This document shows positions 8,902 through 17,189 of a stretch of DNA of 64,000 nt, piece after piece. The translations under genes were made by a program, and so were the position numbers. The stretch is from contig CBDATZ010000038.1 in the NCBI GenBank assembly GCA_965199845.1, positions 62,001 through 126,000 on the forward strand. Direction: 5' to 3'. The notes beneath the pieces were generated by a model. It was given only the letters and a program-made list of their open reading frames with translations, made no database searches and was not told the DNA's origin. The first letter of the stretch is position 1, and each line of letters opens with the position of its first letter. This stretch comes from Ilyomonas sp965199845 (GTDB taxonomy: Bacteria > Bacteroidota > Bacteroidia > Chitinophagales > Chitinophagaceae).

Positions 8902-9948
8902 ATGAAGTTTTTTATCGTTTTATGGCTTTCTATAATTACCACTTCGCTGTTCGCGCAGCATATCAAACTACCTATTGAACATCCCATTTATCTTTACGAT
9001 AGCATCAACAAATCGCACTACGAATTTTCAGGTTTAGCCAAATGGAAAGATAAAATATTGCTCATTCCGCAGCATCGGTCGGCAGCAGATAAATATCATA
9101 TTGTAGCGGTAGATACAACCAGCATAGATTCTGTTATCAACAACAAAACAAACTTTGCTTTGCAAACAAAGAAACTTGTTTTCAATCCGGAAATTGATAC
9201 GTTATATAAGGCTATCAAAAAAGCGATGTTGCCACGTAAAGATTTTGGTGGTATTGAAGCCGGCGTTGTTGTAAATGATGATATTTTTTTTACAGTAGAA
9301 ACCGATACAATTTGTTACATAATAAAAGGAACGATTGATGGCAATACAATGCAAATTCATTTCAAGCCAACCGATACCATGTCGTTGCCAAAACCAGACT
9401 ATTCATTTGGTAATGCTGGTTTTGAAAGCTTAACTTATTTGCCACAACAACACAAACTAATAGCGGCTTATGAAAACAATTCGATTACCGGCGCGCCAAC
9501 GGCTTACACGTTTACAACAGACCTGGCAAACCGGGAAGCGGTGACCTTTGCGAATCCTTTGTTGTTTCGTTTGACTGATATGGCTTATTCAGGTAACAAT
9601 ACATTGATAGGATTGAATCATTTTTATCTTGATTATTCAAACGCAATTACTTGTGGCGTAATAACAAGCGACGCCAACACGCTCACAAACGAATACTGTT
9701 ATTATATTGGAGATAATCTTGCCAAAGCAACAAAAGAAATGCAAGCCAATCCGCAGCAAACAAACTTTACAAGGCTTGTGCAGCTTACCTTTCACAACAA
9801 TATCTTAGACTGGAAGACATTGAAAATCATCAGCTATTCATCAGACAATTGGGAAGGCATTTTACCTTATAAAAACGGTTTATTAATGGTTGTTGATGGT
9901 CGCCCGCCGGGCGTACCTTGTAAGCTTTCTTATTTTGATTTGAAGTAA
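8902..9948 (+). CDS. Secreted propeller-like protein (phytase/esterase-like, tentative)
   Basis: 348 residues with a signal peptide cleaved after 'SLFAQ'. Repeated short strands with motifs such as 'FSGLAKWKDKILLIPQHR', 'DFGGIEAGVVV', 'NAGFESLTYLPQQHKLI' and 'NWEGILPYKNGLLMVVDG' resemble the blades of 'esterase-like activity of phytase' proteins, where 'GLxxx' and 'xEG' pieces recur. No catalytic residues can be assigned. The gene stands alone and converges with the cytochrome gene, the stops being 8 bases apart without a clear terminator between them. Could be another six-bladed propeller; the assignment is by pattern only. Confidence 0.55.
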   Translation: MKFFIVLWLSIITTSLFAQHIKLPIEHPIYLYDSINKSHYEFSGLAKWKDKILLIPQHRSAADKYHIVAVDTTSIDSVINNKTNFALQTKKLVFNPEIDTLYKAIKKAMLPRKDFGGIEAGVVVNDDIFFTVETDTICYIIKGTIDGNTMQIHFKPTDTMSLPKPDYSFGNAGFESLTYLPQQHKLIAAYENNSITGAPTAYTFTTDLANREAVTFANPLLFRLTDMAYSGNNTLIGLNHFYLDYSNAITCGVITSDANTLTNEYCYYIGDNLAKATKEMQANPQQTNFTRLVQLTFHNNILDWKTLKIISYSSDNWEGILPYKNGLLMVVDGRPPGVPCKLSYFDLK

Positions 9949-9956
9949 AATCAGTT

Positions 9957-11198
9957 TTATTTTAGAAACGCTTTTGTTTGTTCGGGATAGATAGCAATAT
10001 GATGTGTGGTAACGTAATCGGGCAATGCTTTTTGTTTACCCGATATCAATAAAGTAATCTTTGAAGAAGGCAAAGATGGCATGTGGCAATCAATACAATT
10101 ACTCGTTATAAGCTTCGTATTAGCAGCCGTTGCAAACGAATGTTGAACATTGGTATGACAACTCATACATCGCTGTGAAAACAAATCATTATTTCCTTTC
10201 TCTGTTGCATGTGTGTTATGGCAGGAAGAACAATCCATCTGCGACATTTGAAAACATTTACTCGAAGAAAGCAATCCAAACTGATTGCCGTGAACATCAA
10301 GCATAGACACCGAATCAAGGTTGTAATTTGGCGTTGAATAGTCTTCCAGTTTATCGCCAACCTGGAAACTAAAAGCAGGCTGCACCGCAGCGCGGATACC
10401 GGAATGACATAATGCACAGGCATCTAATTTTTGTTGTCTCGATAAGTTTTTTATATGAAGTATAAACATGCCGGTTGTATCTGCCGGATGCGCTTTTTGA
10501 TAAGCTACATGCTTTGCTGCAGCGCCATGACAACGCTCGCATTGTATGCCGTAAATAATCTGCGTTTTATCAAAAAAAGAAGTTCCGTTATCGGATATTG
10601 TCTTTGCATAAGTGCCATGACATTCGAGACAACGTGCATTGATATTCCTGTCGAATTTTATTAAACTGATCGGGTAACCCGGACTGTTGCACCATGTATT
10701 GAATGGTGTATAATACGAGACGGGTAATTGGTATAAATTTTCTCCATCCCAATATAAATAGGTTTGTCCTTTTCTGCCCGATCCAACTGTAATATCGAAC
10801 GAATGTTCTTGGTAAACAACATCGTTTATAGAAGCTGATTGATAAGCAACGCCATCCGCAGTATCCAGCTTTACTTTCATAAACGGATTGTACACAAACT
10901 CATTTTCATTTTCTGAAAAACTGCCTTTTATATTGTTGAATGCAGAAGGCGCCGAGGTAAGATAATGCGCTGTATGAACCTGGCTTTCGCATATTTCTTT
11001 ATGACAGGAAACGCAGGATTGCGTGCTGGCAAAATCGCTGTACACTGGCGGATTTGCATCAGGCAAATCGCTATTAAAAGCTGAGCAGATAATGGCGCCG
11101 ATCAATACCAATATAATTATGCAAAAAGCAAAAAAATATTGTTTCCTGATCGTGGAAAGCCAACGACAAATAGCGGAGAAATGCAACCACATTGGCAA
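9957..11198 (-). CDS. Seven-heme c-type cytochrome
   Basis: 413 residues with one N-terminal membrane segment ('YFFAFCIIILVLIGAIICSAF'), so it is either anchored or secreted into the periplasm. I count seven CxxCH heme-binding motifs: CVSCH, CLECH, CERCH, CALCH, CSSCH, CMSCH and CIDCH. The spacing and the 'CHxxI...H' pattern near the first motif recall the cytochrome c554 / doubled-CxxCH families that move electrons to or from periplasmic reductases. No partner oxidoreductase, NrfH-like quinol oxidase or heme-ligation gene lies next to it, so the partner is unknown. Divergent from the M15 peptidase gene. Confidence 0.85.
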   Translation of the reverse strand: MPMWLHFSAICRWLSTIRKQYFFAFCIIILVLIGAIICSAFNSDLPDANPPVYSDFASTQSCVSCHKEICESQVHTAHYLTSAPSAFNNIKGSFSENENEFVYNPFMKVKLDTADGVAYQSASINDVVYQEHSFDITVGSGRKGQTYLYWDGENLYQLPVSYYTPFNTWCNSPGYPISLIKFDRNINARCLECHGTYAKTISDNGTSFFDKTQIIYGIQCERCHGAAAKHVAYQKAHPADTTGMFILHIKNLSRQQKLDACALCHSGIRAAVQPAFSFQVGDKLEDYSTPNYNLDSVSMLDVHGNQFGLLSSSKCFQMSQMDCSSCHNTHATEKGNNDLFSQRCMSCHTNVQHSFATAANTKLITSNCIDCHMPSLPSSKITLLISGKQKALPDYVTTHHIAIYPEQTKAFLK

Positions 11199-11318
11199 AA
11201 GAATTCATCACAAAATAAATTTGTTCCGGTATAAAAAAGAATAAATAAAAGATGTTTTGTTGTATATTAAATAAACATAAAAATATTTATATTCGTTATT
11301 AATAAATTTACCCTTCTT

Positions 11319-11927
11319 ATGAGTTATCAGATGCTAAAACAAGATGTACTTTTTTATCAGCGCTTTTTAAAAGCAAATGGTTTTTACACAAGCAAATTAG
11401 ATGGTCAATGGGGAAAAAATACCAACCAGGCCGATGCTGATTTTGTAGCCAAAAGTAGCGAGATCGCAAAGCAATATGGTAGTTTCGATACCCGTAGCGA
11501 ATCTAACATTATTACGCTTGTGCCCAAAGCGCAAATAGCTGCGCGACAGTTTCTAAAGATTGTTACAGATGCCGATGAAGATGTCCGCATTATATCGGGC
11601 ACACGCACTTATGCTGAACAAAACACGCTGTATCGGCAAGGAAGGTTTGGCAATCCAGGCCCGAAAGTAACCAACGCGCGTGGCGGACAAAGCAATCATA
11701 ACTTTGGCATTGCCTGGGACATTGGTTTGTTTGAAGGCGGTACTTACATAACCAACGATGCTAAGTACAAACCTATTGCAGCCTTGATATTGCCGCAAAT
11801 GGATACATTGGAATGGGGTGGCAACTGGAAAACTTTTAAAGATTTTCCGCATTACCAATTGAAAGCCGTATCGGAAAGCGTAGCGCAGGTAGAAAAGTTA
11901 TTTGAAGGCGGAGAAGTGTATGTATAG
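11319..11927 (+). CDS. M15 family peptidoglycan endopeptidase (endolysin-like)
   Basis: 202 residues. The C-terminal two thirds carry the M15 zinc site: H127 and D134 in 'GGQSNHNFGIAWDIG', E165 in 'LEWGGNW' and H178 in 'DFPHYQ', with the upstream 'ISGTRTYAEQNTLYRQGR' motif. This is the L-alanyl-D-glutamate / D-Ala peptidase layout of phage endolysins such as those of T5 type. The first 60 residues ('LFYQRFLKANGFYTSKLDGQWGKNT') look like a degenerate peptidoglycan-binding repeat. There is no signal peptide, so export would need a holin-like or other route, or the enzyme acts on lysis. No phage genes are next to it. Confidence 0.85.
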   Translation: MSYQMLKQDVLFYQRFLKANGFYTSKLDGQWGKNTNQADADFVAKSSEIAKQYGSFDTRSESNIITLVPKAQIAARQFLKIVTDADEDVRIISGTRTYAEQNTLYRQGRFGNPGPKVTNARGGQSNHNFGIAWDIGLFEGGTYITNDAKYKPIAALILPQMDTLEWGGNWKTFKDFPHYQLKAVSESVAQVEKLFEGGEVYV

Positions 11928-11957
11928 CTCCAAAACGGATGTCTTCATTCATCAAAA

Positions 11958-11993
11958 TAAAAATCGCCTCTTACAAATAAGAGGCGATTTTAT
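11958..11993. terminator. Bidirectional terminator between M15 peptidase and lipoprotein genes
   Basis: Stem AAAATCGCCTCTTA / TAAGAGGCGATTTTA with a 4-nt loop and A/T runs on both sides, between convergent genes. Confidence 0.9.
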
Positions 11994-12004
11994 ATTGGCT
12001 GATA

Positions 12005-12571
12005 TTATTCTTTATTCAAAATATCTAACACTTCATTTTCATTACCATCAGTATCGGTATAACGGGTTTGAAACGTAAAAGAATGATAAACCGGATTGTA
12101 AACCGCATACAACATTTCAAAAGAATTTGGCTTTATCGCAGCCGTCATCGTATCGTTTGGCGTTAAGATAATTTCTTTGGTGGACGTGTTGTAATGGATT
12201 ACATATTTCCAGCCTTGATTTGTCAGGTTAGGTTCACCGTAACCGCAGGTTAATACTTTGTCAGCCTTCGAAACAACTACGGTTCTTTCGCCAAAATAAT
12301 CAAGCGATAAAATAATGTTGTCGCCGTTTTCGTTTGCCTGACCTCTGTACTTAGTCCGGCTGCCACGAAGGCTATATAAACCAAGGACTTTGTTAGGCAG
12401 AAACGCAGTGGCAGCGTTTTGATTTGTTATTGATTCAGGAACCGGTTTTTCTGTACTTGCCGTTTCTATTTCCGGCAAGCCAACATCTTTTTTTTCACAA
12501 CTTGATAGCAGCAATATACCTGCACTTAAAAAACTCAGTATAATTGCCTGTAACCTGACATTTTTTTTCAT
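12005..12571 (-). CDS. Lipoprotein of unknown function
   Basis: The likely start is the ATG at 12571 ('MKKNVRLQAIILSFLSAG'), giving 188 residues; residues before it in the open frame do not look like protein. The lipobox is 'LLSSC' followed by acidic residues. After a Pro/Glu/Thr-rich spacer the mature part reads as a beta-rich domain ('LGLYSLRGSRTKYRGQANENGDNIILSLDYFGERTVVVSK'), like domains of unknown function seen in Bacteroidota surface lipoproteins, with conserved 'YNPVYHSFTFQTRYTD' near the end. Monocistronic, ending at the shared terminator. Confidence 0.75.
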   Translation of the reverse strand: MKKNVRLQAIILSFLSAGILLLSSCEKKDVGLPEIETASTEKPVPESITNQNAATAFLPNKVLGLYSLRGSRTKYRGQANENGDNIILSLDYFGERTVVVSKADKVLTCGYGEPNLTNQGWKYVIHYNTSTKEIILTPNDTMTAAIKPNSFEMLYAVYNPVYHSFTFQTRYTDTDGNENEVLDILNKE

Positions 12572-12874
12572 AGGAAAAGAATAAGTGAATTGTTTTGTTT
12601 GCAATACAGATTCTGCAGGTTCTCTTTTTGCTGCCTCGCGTTTTATTATGATTGTTATTATCAATTGTATTGATGACTTTTGAAAAATAAAACTGTAAGA
12701 GTGTAAAGTAAAAACGCAGTCTTCATCACTAAAAGAATTGATTTCGCTTTTTGATTTTTATTTTGGAATTCTTCTTCTCATAAATAAAATAAATACCGGC
12801 TTTTCATCGCTGTTCATCATCATTATCAATTCCTTTCTTTCTACTTCCACGCTGCTTTTATTACCTTCGCCACG
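12572..12874. other. Intergenic region between divergent lipoprotein and polA
   Basis: 303 bases without a gene. It holds the promoters of both genes. On the plus strand TACCTTCG (12860-12867) matches the -7 box TAnnTTTG with one mismatch and lies only 7 bases before the polA ATG; its -33 element is not clear. An inverted repeat ATCAAT-TGT-ATTGAT (12660-12674) lies nearer the lipoprotein gene. Confidence 0.4.
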
Positions 12875-15703
12875 ATGGAAAAAAAATTGTTTTTGCTCGA
12901 TGCGCTGGCACTTATTTATCGTGCTTATTACGCGCTCATCCGCAATCCGCGCATGACTTCAAAAGGACGCAATACCAACGCACAGTTTGGTTTTACCAAT
13001 ACTTTGTTCGATTTAATTAATAAAGAAAAACCAACGCATTTAGCGGTATGTTTCGATACCAGTGCGCCAACCGAACGGCATATCGATTTTGCGGCTTACA
13101 AAGCCAACCGGCAAGCTGCGCCCGAAGACCTGAGCGATTCAATCGGAGACATCAAACGCATCATTCGCGGCTTTAATATTCCTGTTGTTGAAGTAGATGG
13201 TTTTGAAGCCGATGATGTAATTGGAACGCTTGCCTGGCAAGCTGCTGATGTTGGTTACAGCGTATATATGGTAACGCCCGATAAAGATTATGGACAGCTC
13301 TTAATTCATCCGCATGTATGCATTTACAAACCACCGTATATGGGTTCTCCGATGGAGATTTTGGATGCGAAGAAAATATGCGAGAAATGGGATATTCAGC
13401 GTGTAGAACAAGTGATAGATATTTTAGGTTTGATGGGCGATGCGGTGGATAATATTCCCGGTATTGCCGGCATTGGCGAGAAGACGGCAGCGAAGCTTTT
13501 AAAAGAATATGATACACTGGAAAATGTAGTTGCGGATGCTGATAATATCAAAGGTTCTTTGGGCGAAAAAATACGCAAGGGAAAAGAAGATGCGATTATG
13601 AGCAAGAAGCTGGCAACGATCATCACCAACGTTCCGGTTCAGTTTCACGAAGAAGATTATCGCCTGAAAGGATGGAACAATAAAGAACTCGCCGATGTAT
13701 TTACCGAACTGGAATTTAAAACCTTAGGCAAACGCATTCTGGGCGATGATTTCAATGCGTTTCAACCCACACAACCACAACCTTTGCAGCAAAGCTTGTT
13801 TGGCAATATAGAAGATGCCAGCGAACTGATTCCGCCGGCTTTTCCCGAAGGCGAAGAAGCATCTGTTAATGCAGGATTAAACGCTGATAAAAACATCAAT
13901 AATACACCGCATACTTATCATTTAATTGATACGGACGATAAGATAAAAGAACTGCTTGATAAGCTGTTGCAACAACCGGAAATTTGTTTTGATACAGAGA
14001 CAACAGGTATTGATGCCAACAATGCAGAATTAGTTGGCATGAGCTTTTGTTACCAGGTTGGCGAAGCGTATTATGTTCCCGTTTTTACAGGTGAAAAAAC
14101 AAAAGAAATCTTACAAACGTTCAAGCCGCTATTTGACAATTCATATATAACCTGGGTGGGACAAAACCTGAAGTATGATATGCTGGTAATGAAATGGTAT
14201 GGCATAGAACTGAAAGGCAATTTGTTTGATACCATGTTGGCGCATTACGTAATAGAGCCCGAAGGCAGGCGCAATATGGATTTGCTGAGCGCGCAATACT
14301 TAAGTTACGAACCTGTACATATAGAAGAACTGATTGGCAAGAAAGGAAAAGGTCAGGGTAATATGCGCGATGTAGCTTTTGAAAAGATCAAAGATTACGC
14401 TGCCGAAGATGCCGATATTACACTTCAATTAAAGAGCAAGTTTGAGCCGTTGTTAAAAACAAAAGTGGTTGAAAAAGTGTTTGCCGAAGTAGAAGTGCCA
14501 TTGGTTGAAGTGCTTACCGAAATGGAATTTACCGGCGTTAGAATAGATGAACCTTTTTTAAAAGAGTACAGCCTTCAGCTTGATATGGAAGCGTTAGCTG
14601 CCGAGCAAAGAATTTATGATTCATCGGGTGTGAAATTCAACATTGGTTCGCCAAAACAATTGGGTGAAATTTTATTTGATAAACTACAACTTGATCCGAA
14701 AGCCAAGAAAACAAAAAGCGGACAATATGCAACCGGCGAAGATGTATTGATGAAGCTTGCGCAGCAACATGGCATTGTAAACGATATTTTGATTTATCGC
14801 CAGTTGAGTAAATTAAAATCAACTTACGTTGATGCCTTGCCGCTCATGATTAATAGAAAAACAGGAAGAGTGCATACGTCTTATGCGCAGGCAGTTGCCG
14901 TTACCGGTCGTTTAAGCAGTAATGCGCCAAACCTGCAAAACATTCCGATTCGCACAGAACGCGGACGCGAAATACGCAAAGCTTTTGTGCCGAGAGATGA
15001 AAATCATGTATTGATAAGTGCCGATTATTCTCAGATAGAATTGCGCATTATTGCTGCCATTAGTGCCGATGTAAATATGTGCGATGCGTTTGCTCAAAAC
15101 AAAGACATTCATACAGCAACGGCGGCGAAGGTTTTCAATGTTCCGGAGGCAGAAGTAACCAAAGAAATGCGCTACAAAGCCAAGAGCGTGAACTTTGGAA
15201 TTATCTATGGACAAGGCGCGTTTGGCTTGTCGGACAATTTAGGTATCAGCCGCGCCGAAGCGAAGGATATTATTGAGAATTATAAGAAAGAATTTGCCGG
15301 TGTAACGAAGTATATGGATGATATGATAAAGTTTGCAAGAGAGAAAACGTATGTTGAAACATTGATGGGAAGAAAGCGCTGGTTGCGTGATATTAATTCA
15401 AATAATTTTACCGTGCGCGGCTTTGCCGAACGAAACGCCATTAACTCACCAATACAAGGCACGGCGGCTGATATGATAAAACTGGCGATGATAAAAATTC
15501 ACAAAGCCATTAAAGAACAAAACCTGCAAAGCCGCATGATTTTGCAAGTGCATGATGAGCTTGTGTTTGACGCTTTAAAAAGCGAAGTGGAAATCCTGAA
15601 ACCATTGATATTAGACAATATGAAAGCCGCGCATCCATTGCCCAATAATGTTCCGGTTGAAGCCGAAGTTGGCGTTGGTTTTAACTGGCTGGAAGCACAT
15701 TAG
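12875..15703 (+). CDS. polA: DNA polymerase I
   Basis: 942 residues, full length for Bacteroidota Pol I. Three parts are visible: an N-terminal 5' nuclease ('DALALIYRAYYAL', 'VDGFEADDVIGTLA', 'GLMGDAVDNIPGIAGIGEKTA'), a 3'-5' proofreading exonuclease with intact acids D373 and E375 in 'CFDTETTGID', 'GQNLKYD' and 'YAAEDADIT', and a family A polymerase with D717 in 'ADYSQIELR', the O-helix 'RYKAKSVNFGIIYGQGAFGLS' and D894 in 'VHDELVFD'. Proofreading should therefore be active, unlike in Taq polymerase. It fills gaps in Okazaki-fragment maturation and excision repair. The next gene begins 26 bases on but is unrelated. Confidence 0.97.
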   Translation: MEKKLFLLDALALIYRAYYALIRNPRMTSKGRNTNAQFGFTNTLFDLINKEKPTHLAVCFDTSAPTERHIDFAAYKANRQAAPEDLSDSIGDIKRIIRGFNIPVVEVDGFEADDVIGTLAWQAADVGYSVYMVTPDKDYGQLLIHPHVCIYKPPYMGSPMEILDAKKICEKWDIQRVEQVIDILGLMGDAVDNIPGIAGIGEKTAAKLLKEYDTLENVVADADNIKGSLGEKIRKGKEDAIMSKKLATIITNVPVQFHEEDYRLKGWNNKELADVFTELEFKTLGKRILGDDFNAFQPTQPQPLQQSLFGNIEDASELIPPAFPEGEEASVNAGLNADKNINNTPHTYHLIDTDDKIKELLDKLLQQPEICFDTETTGIDANNAELVGMSFCYQVGEAYYVPVFTGEKTKEILQTFKPLFDNSYITWVGQNLKYDMLVMKWYGIELKGNLFDTMLAHYVIEPEGRRNMDLLSAQYLSYEPVHIEELIGKKGKGQGNMRDVAFEKIKDYAAEDADITLQLKSKFEPLLKTKVVEKVFAEVEVPLVEVLTEMEFTGVRIDEPFLKEYSLQLDMEALAAEQRIYDSSGVKFNIGSPKQLGEILFDKLQLDPKAKKTKSGQYATGEDVLMKLAQQHGIVNDILIYRQLSKLKSTYVDALPLMINRKTGRVHTSYAQAVAVTGRLSSNAPNLQNIPIRTERGREIRKAFVPRDENHVLISADYSQIELRIIAAISADVNMCDAFAQNKDIHTATAAKVFNVPEAEVTKEMRYKAKSVNFGIIYGQGAFGLSDNLGISRAEAKDIIENYKKEFAGVTKYMDDMIKFAREKTYVETLMGRKRWLRDINSNNFTVRGFAERNAINSPIQGTAADMIKLAMIKIHKAIKEQNLQSRMILQVHDELVFDALKSEVEILKPLILDNMKAAHPLPNNVPVEAEVGVGFNWLEAH

Positions 15704-15729
15704 ATGATTCTTTCTTAAACTCTTTTCCC

Positions 15730-17001
15730 ATGAAACTGGTAATGATATTTTTGTCTTGTATTTGTGTTTTTCATTTACAGGCGCAAGACAAAATAGAACA
15801 GTTTATAAAAGAGAATACAGTTGCCATTAAAACAATCCATCCCGACTCAATTAATTACTCGGATTTGGAAGTAATTGGTAATGCCATTGGTGATGCAAAG
15901 ATTGTTATGTTAGGAGAGCAGGATCATGGCGACGCGCCAACTTTTCTCGCCAAAACACGACTCATTAAATATCTGCACGAGAAAAAAGGATTTGATGTTT
16001 TGGCTTTTGAAAGTGATTTTTTTGGATTGAATCAAGGCTGGAATTATCTTGATAAAAAGAAAGGAATTATAGATAGCTTTCTGCAAAAAAACATCTTCCC
16101 GATATGGACGTATTGCTATGCCTGCAGCCATTTATTTTACAACTATATTCCTTCCACTTACAACACAGAAAATCCTTTATTGATAGCTGGTTTTGATAAC
16201 CAAATGATATTGCAATATGCACGAAGAAACATAGCTCATCAATTAGATAGCGTTTTACAAACATTACAGTTGCCAATAACAAAACAGGCTAATTACAGGA
16301 GCGAAATTTTGCCTTTGATTGATTCAGTAAGCGCCTGGTCATTCTTTCCTTCCAAACACGTTGATTCATTTGTTTCATTGAATGAATATCTTAAAACAAT
16401 ACAAAAAGAACTGGCTGAAAAAGTGCCTGTCTATGACTTCTGGTTGCGCATGGTTGATAATCTTTTGGCTGAAACAATCGAATATAAAAATTTAGGAAAT
16501 CCTGAAAAAGCAGCCAATAAAAATATCCGCGATTCGCAAATGGCTGCCAACCTCAAATGGTTGAAAGATGTAAAATATCCGGACAAGAAAATTATCATTT
16601 GGGCAGCCAATTATCATATCGCCAAATACAAAGGAATAGCCAAGAAAAGCGAAAATAATTTAGAAACAATGGGAAGCTTTTTTACGCAAGATAGCTTGGC
16701 AAATAAAGACACATATATACTTGGTTTTACTTCTTTTCAGGGCGAAGCAGGACGAATCGGGCAGAAAAATTATGATGTAAGAAAAGCTAAATCAAATGGT
16801 TTTTCCAACTGGATTTATTCATCAAAACAATATCCTTTTGCCTTTACAGATTTTACTTCTTACAACCAATCGCATTCAACAAAAGAAACGTTTCTCTTGA
16901 GCGGCTTTGGTCATTCAGAATTTAAAAACAACTGGACTGATTTATTCAATGGTATTTTCTATATACAGGATATGTACACCTGTGATAAAAGTTATCAATA
17001 A
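15730..17001 (+). CDS. Secreted erythromycin-esterase family protein
   Basis: 423 residues with a signal peptide cleaved after 'FHLQAQ'. It matches the Ere/ChaN-like fold by 'IVMLGEQDHGDAPTFLAKTRLIKYL' and 'VLAFESDFFGLNQG': H66 corresponds to the catalytic His and E63/E94 to the conserved acids of erythromycin esterases. A later 'KIIIWAANYHIAKYKG' fits the conserved 'WAHNxH' motif, here WAANYH. Related chromosomal proteins are common in Bacteroidota and most have no shown macrolide activity, so resistance should not be assumed. It follows polA by 26 bases; a terminator is at 17087. Confidence 0.83.
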   Translation: MKLVMIFLSCICVFHLQAQDKIEQFIKENTVAIKTIHPDSINYSDLEVIGNAIGDAKIVMLGEQDHGDAPTFLAKTRLIKYLHEKKGFDVLAFESDFFGLNQGWNYLDKKKGIIDSFLQKNIFPIWTYCYACSHLFYNYIPSTYNTENPLLIAGFDNQMILQYARRNIAHQLDSVLQTLQLPITKQANYRSEILPLIDSVSAWSFFPSKHVDSFVSLNEYLKTIQKELAEKVPVYDFWLRMVDNLLAETIEYKNLGNPEKAANKNIRDSQMAANLKWLKDVKYPDKKIIIWAANYHIAKYKGIAKKSENNLETMGSFFTQDSLANKDTYILGFTSFQGEAGRIGQKNYDVRKAKSNGFSNWIYSSKQYPFAFTDFTSYNQSHSTKETFLLSGFGHSEFKNNWTDLFNGIFYIQDMYTCDKSYQ

Positions 17002-17086
17002 ATTGGTTTGTTTATCCGGTAAATAGATACTTCGTTGCCATTATCGGTAGCTTTTATTTGTCGGTAAAACAACGGTTTATCTTAAT

Positions 17087-17118
17087 AAAAAAAGCCGGAA
17101 ATGAATTCCGGCTTTTTT
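17087..17118 (+). terminator. Terminator after the erythromycin-esterase-like gene
   Basis: Stem AAAAAGCCGGAA / TTCCGGCTTTTT with a short loop and a 7-T tail. Confidence 0.88.
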
Positions 17119-17189
17119 TATTTTATCGGGTAACTAAATGAAGATTATAATATCAATATTTTAGCAACGCATTACACAAACAAATACAC

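Noticed and set aside
11023..11244. Plus-strand frame near the start of the cytochrome gene
   Set aside because: Shadow of the signal/anchor region of the 9957-11198 gene.
15730..17001. Macrolide resistance gene
   Set aside because: Family match is clear but the protein is an ordinary chromosomal relative with no mobile element or resistance context.
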